The notes below the pieces were generated by a model. The model saw only the letters and a list, made by a program, of their open reading frames with translations. It did no database searches and was not told where the DNA came from. Of a DNA stretch of 43,070 bases, positions 41,501 through 43,070 are shown piece by piece. The position numbers and the translations under genes were made by a program. Positions within the stretch are counted from its first letter, which is position 1, and every line of letters starts with the position of its first letter. Location: NCBI GenBank assembly GCA_913009575.1, contig CAJVWH010000003.1, positions 1 through 43,070 on the forward strand. Reading direction: 5' to 3'. The stretch comes from an uncultured bacterium (lineage in GTDB: Bacteria; Patescibacteriota; Minisyncoccia; UBA9983).

Positions 41501-42325
41501 AAGAAATTTTTTGTCTTTACCAGAAATATTTTTTATTTTTTCCTCCAATCTTCCCAAATCCGGCTTCTGAAAATCATCATTATTTATCGTGTCCTCGGAA
41601 AAGAAATTTTCGTTTGAATAATCCGCCAAGTAATTGAAAGCGTCCGAAAGTTTTTCAAAATCGGGAATCGCTTTGTTTTTCTTAATCAAGTCATTAACAA
41701 CAGTTACTTCCTCTTCATGGAAATTAGTGGTGTCTTTCGCGTAATCCTCGTAGGGGCTGCCGGGATCTCCGGCAAGCCCCGGGTGGGAATCGTTTCTAGT
41801 GTGCGCCGGCACGCTTAAATCTTCAATGAGATGCAAAATGTCCCCCAACGCCAGAAAAGCCATTCTCTTGTTTCCGTCAATATATGATTTTATGGCTTTT
41901 TGCCAAGTCCTGTTGCCGTATTGCCTTCCGTAGGCGGCTTGATATTCTTGGTTCACGGCCCATTCAATGGAAGCGATTGGCGGTTTGGGAGCCATACTCG
42001 CCCCCGTTTTGTAGCCCTCGCTTTCCGAAAGATTTCCGTAATGCTTGCCCGTCCATCCGATATTGTGAACCGGGTCGTAAAAATGGTTAATCCATCTCGG
42101 AGGCTCATCTTCCTCTATTGAACCCTCTTTCATCCATTTGATTTCCTTGGGAGAAATTTTGTTCTTTTTGTCTTTCAAATTATGGAACTTCGCTATTTTC
42201 TCAGTCAAAAAGGGATGTGTGTTGTTAGTGGAATACGCAAAAATATTATTGGATATAAATATAATCGCACCTAGTGATAAAAAGGCAAAAATTGATATAA
42301 TTAATTTTTTGTAAATTTTATTCAT
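38531..42325 (-). CDS. Large secreted multidomain protein: zinc phospholipase C-like, Ig-like, lamin-tail and beta-helix domains
   Basis: The product has 1264 residues. A signal peptide (about 1-31, LIISIFAFLSLGAIIFISNNIFA) leads to a domain resembling zinc-dependent phospholipase C/S1 nuclease: THPFLTEKI, INHFYDPVHNIG and GDILHLIEDLSVPAHTRND supply His and Asp ligands. A Pro/Lys linker and a Gly/Ser-rich stretch (GFGGGGGGGSTSSGNSG) follow at about 400-500. Then come Ig-like beta domains (about 520-715), a lamin-tail domain (INEVAWAGTATSSADEWIEL, DLSGWTL; about 715-865) and a right-handed beta-helix (about 880-1264). The helix region contains a duplicated unit: FTSFYDDEYGGDMSNDATST and FTSFYDDSVGGDTNNDATST. 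The product is probably exported and cell-surface or released. It starts directly after the 42327 gene with a one-base gap. Confidence 0.85.
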   Translation of the reverse strand: MNKIYKKLIISIFAFLSLGAIIFISNNIFAYSTNNTHPFLTEKIAKFHNLKDKKNKISPKEIKWMKEGSIEEDEPPRWINHFYDPVHNIGWTGKHYGNLSESEGYKTGASMAPKPPIASIEWAVNQEYQAAYGRQYGNRTWQKAIKSYIDGNKRMAFLALGDILHLIEDLSVPAHTRNDSHPGLAGDPGSPYEDYAKDTTNFHEEEVTVVNDLIKKNKAIPDFEKLSDAFNYLADYSNENFFSEDTINNDDFQKPDLGRLEEKIKNISGKDKKFLFDPLNKMFLAKVVAHKNYTLQDKSLVLPSYFSHLVPKAVLTAAGVIDLFFREVEKYKKNPELLEPIVGNSNEPIIQALKSAPKIIVIKINDFLDKAVVSVEVSGYKAAKRAKKEITGAAKILKKNIQKQKPPIAPSQIVAAAGNIAPAPRPVKPIKPKPSIVKPKQPGKKTNGGAGIPKFKYIPPYPGFGGGGGGGSTSSGNSGKSGNSGNSAPAGGSESGGQPESENNSPPTQSDTTPPAAPIIISPADFSQIFTSPDIVFSGTAEASSTISTDFNSATTSVDSNGAWSLALSFNQGSTTVDFFSADPAGNISSSTEVSLFVDSEAPDVSLAISECSDSLSSEVCLVATTTLNISWSSSAADLSFFSVNDNGAFSTTTATSTTVVDGGDDLLYSFGVSACDIAGNCSATSTRAAEISTMPIVINEVAWAGTATSSADEWIELYNRTARAVDLSGWTLRAEDGVPYLNLSGIIPANAYYLIERGDDNTVSDIAADITVPFSGIGTGSGLGNSGESLILSRASTTIDRTAVTWTGQWPGGSGNRHYTMERYDPNIPGGDIANWGTNNGVIANGKDAAGNPLNGTPKARNSVNYLVNKGREINSDITLTKENSPYLVDNNIQNFQSGAVLKIESGVVVKFYNDAGWRFIGNSKIIARGTESEPIVFTSFYDDEYGGDMSNDATSTSPNPGNWYGIKIKSGDGSLLEHTIFRYGGKYYSGGPGLGTADLTVEDCSLSVSDSVFERSEVYGLKLFNSGSSVSNNNFRNNNAVGDPAGYDGAVFVLGGAPAIKNNIFKGNARGIVLGGSKALVDSNLFDLNSREAIYSFNSPENVFINNSGENNTVNGILLSGDITIKNSTTTLEINKLPYVMNDFNVGVVASSTLVVPAGIILKASAAGLNVFGNLIVEGENAGDITFTSFYDDSVGGDTNNDATSTAPGAGQWKGIWMKPGSYSDIRGAAFKYADTALIYENSPINLENVEFFSNNATTTLK

Positions 42326-42326
42326 A

Positions 42327-42818
42327 TTAAAGTATTATGATTTTCCATACTTTCGTGTAAGGGTTAAGATAGAAAACAACCGGTGAATAAATAAAACCGC
42401 TCTCTGATTCTGGGAATGGCATTTTTATATGGTAATATGCTTTATCGTTTTGTATTCCACCTTCTTTCTCAAAAGTTGAAAAATTTTTCAAAATGGTATT
42501 TAGTTTCCCTTTATCCATAATAGTTTTTATTTTTTCTTTCCACTCTGCTTGCTTGTCAACTACAAAATATTTACTTGCCAAATCAATATCTCCCTTTTTA
42601 AGGGCGTCCAAAAACATCGCCCAGGTTTGTTCCGGGGTTTTGCCGCCATAGACATCCTCTCTGAACGGTTTTTCAATGGATGCCTGAAAATTATCAACGG
42701 CTTTTTGTCTTTGATATCCTTCCCATGCCAGTTTGACGACAACCGCCAGATAAATTAATAAAAAGATACTTAATATGATAAGTATCGCCATCACCCATTT
42801 TTTCTTAAAAAATTTCAT
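42327..42818 (-). CDS. Membrane-anchored hypothetical protein
   Basis: The product is 163 residues: basic N-terminus (MKFFKKKW), one membrane helix (about 9-31), then an extracytoplasmic domain with GGKTPEQTWAMFLDALKKGDIDLASKYFVVDKQAEW. This pattern recalls SnoaL/DUF4878-like cone folds that occur in CPR lipoprotein-like proteins, but I cannot assign a family. The end PVVFYLNPYTKVWKIIIL is complete. It is followed one base later by the large secreted protein, so the two form an operon at the contig edge. Confidence 0.7.
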   Translation of the reverse strand: MKFFKKKWVMAILIILSIFLLIYLAVVVKLAWEGYQRQKAVDNFQASIEKPFREDVYGGKTPEQTWAMFLDALKKGDIDLASKYFVVDKQAEWKEKIKTIMDKGKLNTILKNFSTFEKEGGIQNDKAYYHIKMPFPESESGFIYSPVVFYLNPYTKVWKIIIL

Positions 42819-42889
42819 CGTTTAATTGATTGCGGTTGCGCGGTTGTAATTATTATTACGCATAATCATAACATTTTCCGCGACACTTT

Positions 42890-42955
42890 AGATCGGAAGA
42901 GCACACGTCTGAACTCCAGTCACACTGATATATCTCGTATGCCGTCTTCTGCTTG
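42890..42955 (+). other. Illumina TruSeq index adapter
   Basis: The sequence starts AGATCGGAAGAGCACACGTC, contains the index block ACTGAT followed by ATCTCGTATGCCGTCTTCTG, and ends CTTG. It is followed by ten A (42956-42965). This is read-through adapter, not genome. Confidence 0.98.
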
Positions 42956-42965
42956 AAAAAAAAAA

Positions 42966-43070
42966 CATAAACAAAAAATATAAATGTAAGAATTGCGATT
43001 TTCTATTCTGGCCTTCTTTACCTATATCGTTATTCATCCAACTATTCAGTTCATCCACCTTATAACATTT
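42966..43070. other. Post-adapter tail of uncertain origin
   Basis: These 105 bases lie beyond a complete adapter and a poly-A run, so they were probably called after the end of the library molecule or joined by assembly error. I see no gene or repeat in them and would not treat them as part of this genome. Confidence 0.7.

Noticed and set aside
42966-43070. Sequence after the 3' adapter
   Set aside because: It lies beyond adapter and poly-A, so it is probably artefact and no feature is called.

Overview
The window reads as a contig from a Candidate Phyla Radiation (Patescibacteria) bacterium, most likely of Parcubacteria type. The reasons are the compact gene spacing, short versions of universal proteins, a divergent 16S rRNA, a 23S rRNA full of introns and insertions, a four-subunit group 3b-like NiFe hydrogenase, and a virtual absence of Shine-Dalgarno sequences at most genes. 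Lineage is inferred from these traits, not from a search. Illumina adapter sequence sits at both ends (1-29 and 42890-42955), so the true genomic insert is about 30-42889 and the last 105 bases are not trustworthy.

Layout. 30-2144: a truncated, A+T-rich radical SAM methylthiotransferase-like gene and a decayed IS30-family element. 2161-4774: murB, tRNA-Val, tRNA-Glu with a duplicated 3' end, tRNA-Ser and tsaD; the tRNA-Ser CCA end overlaps the tsaD start codon. 4842-8142: valS, a PrsW-type membrane protease and an Hsp20 chaperone, overlapping head to tail. 8203-9417: two small SD-led genes with their own terminators, tRNA-Ala, tRNA-Arg and a glutaredoxin. 9493-16978: hydrogenase island, with hypC-hypF on plus and, on minus, beta, gamma, small and large subunits followed by hypC, hypD and hypE. 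17060-20306: MFS transporter, a RelE/ParE-like toxin-antitoxin pair, a zinc-ribbon protein, a repeat-bearing membrane protein and a damaged XRE regulator. 20381-24440: tRNA-Gly, ftsB-like, a tiny membrane protein, lepA, a small SD-led gene, an mscS channel and tRNA-Ile. 24650-35456: 16S, secF, secD, rodA, a membrane-anchored hypothetical protein, 5S and 23S, all on minus; 16S is separated from 23S-5S by protein genes. 35934-42818: a TM-helix channel-like protein, a winged-helix nucleotidyltransferase, rplL, rplJ with an L10-leader-like region, a 1264-residue secreted multidomain protein and a small anchored protein.

The most unusual material is not a single operon. First, palindromic and A+T-rich mini-elements are inserted in frame in tsaD, hypF, hypE and lepA, in the rplJ-rplL gap, and as hairpin insertions in 23S rRNA. 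Second, 23S carries two group I introns, one with a LAGLIDADG endonuclease and one without an ORF. Third, the 16S 3' end lacks the CCUCC anti-Shine-Dalgarno core, while several operons show a -10 box only 6-9 bases before the ATG, which implies leaderless mRNAs. Fourth, the hydrogenase system is pared down: the large subunit has no cleavable tail and HypF is reduced to its Kae1-like half.
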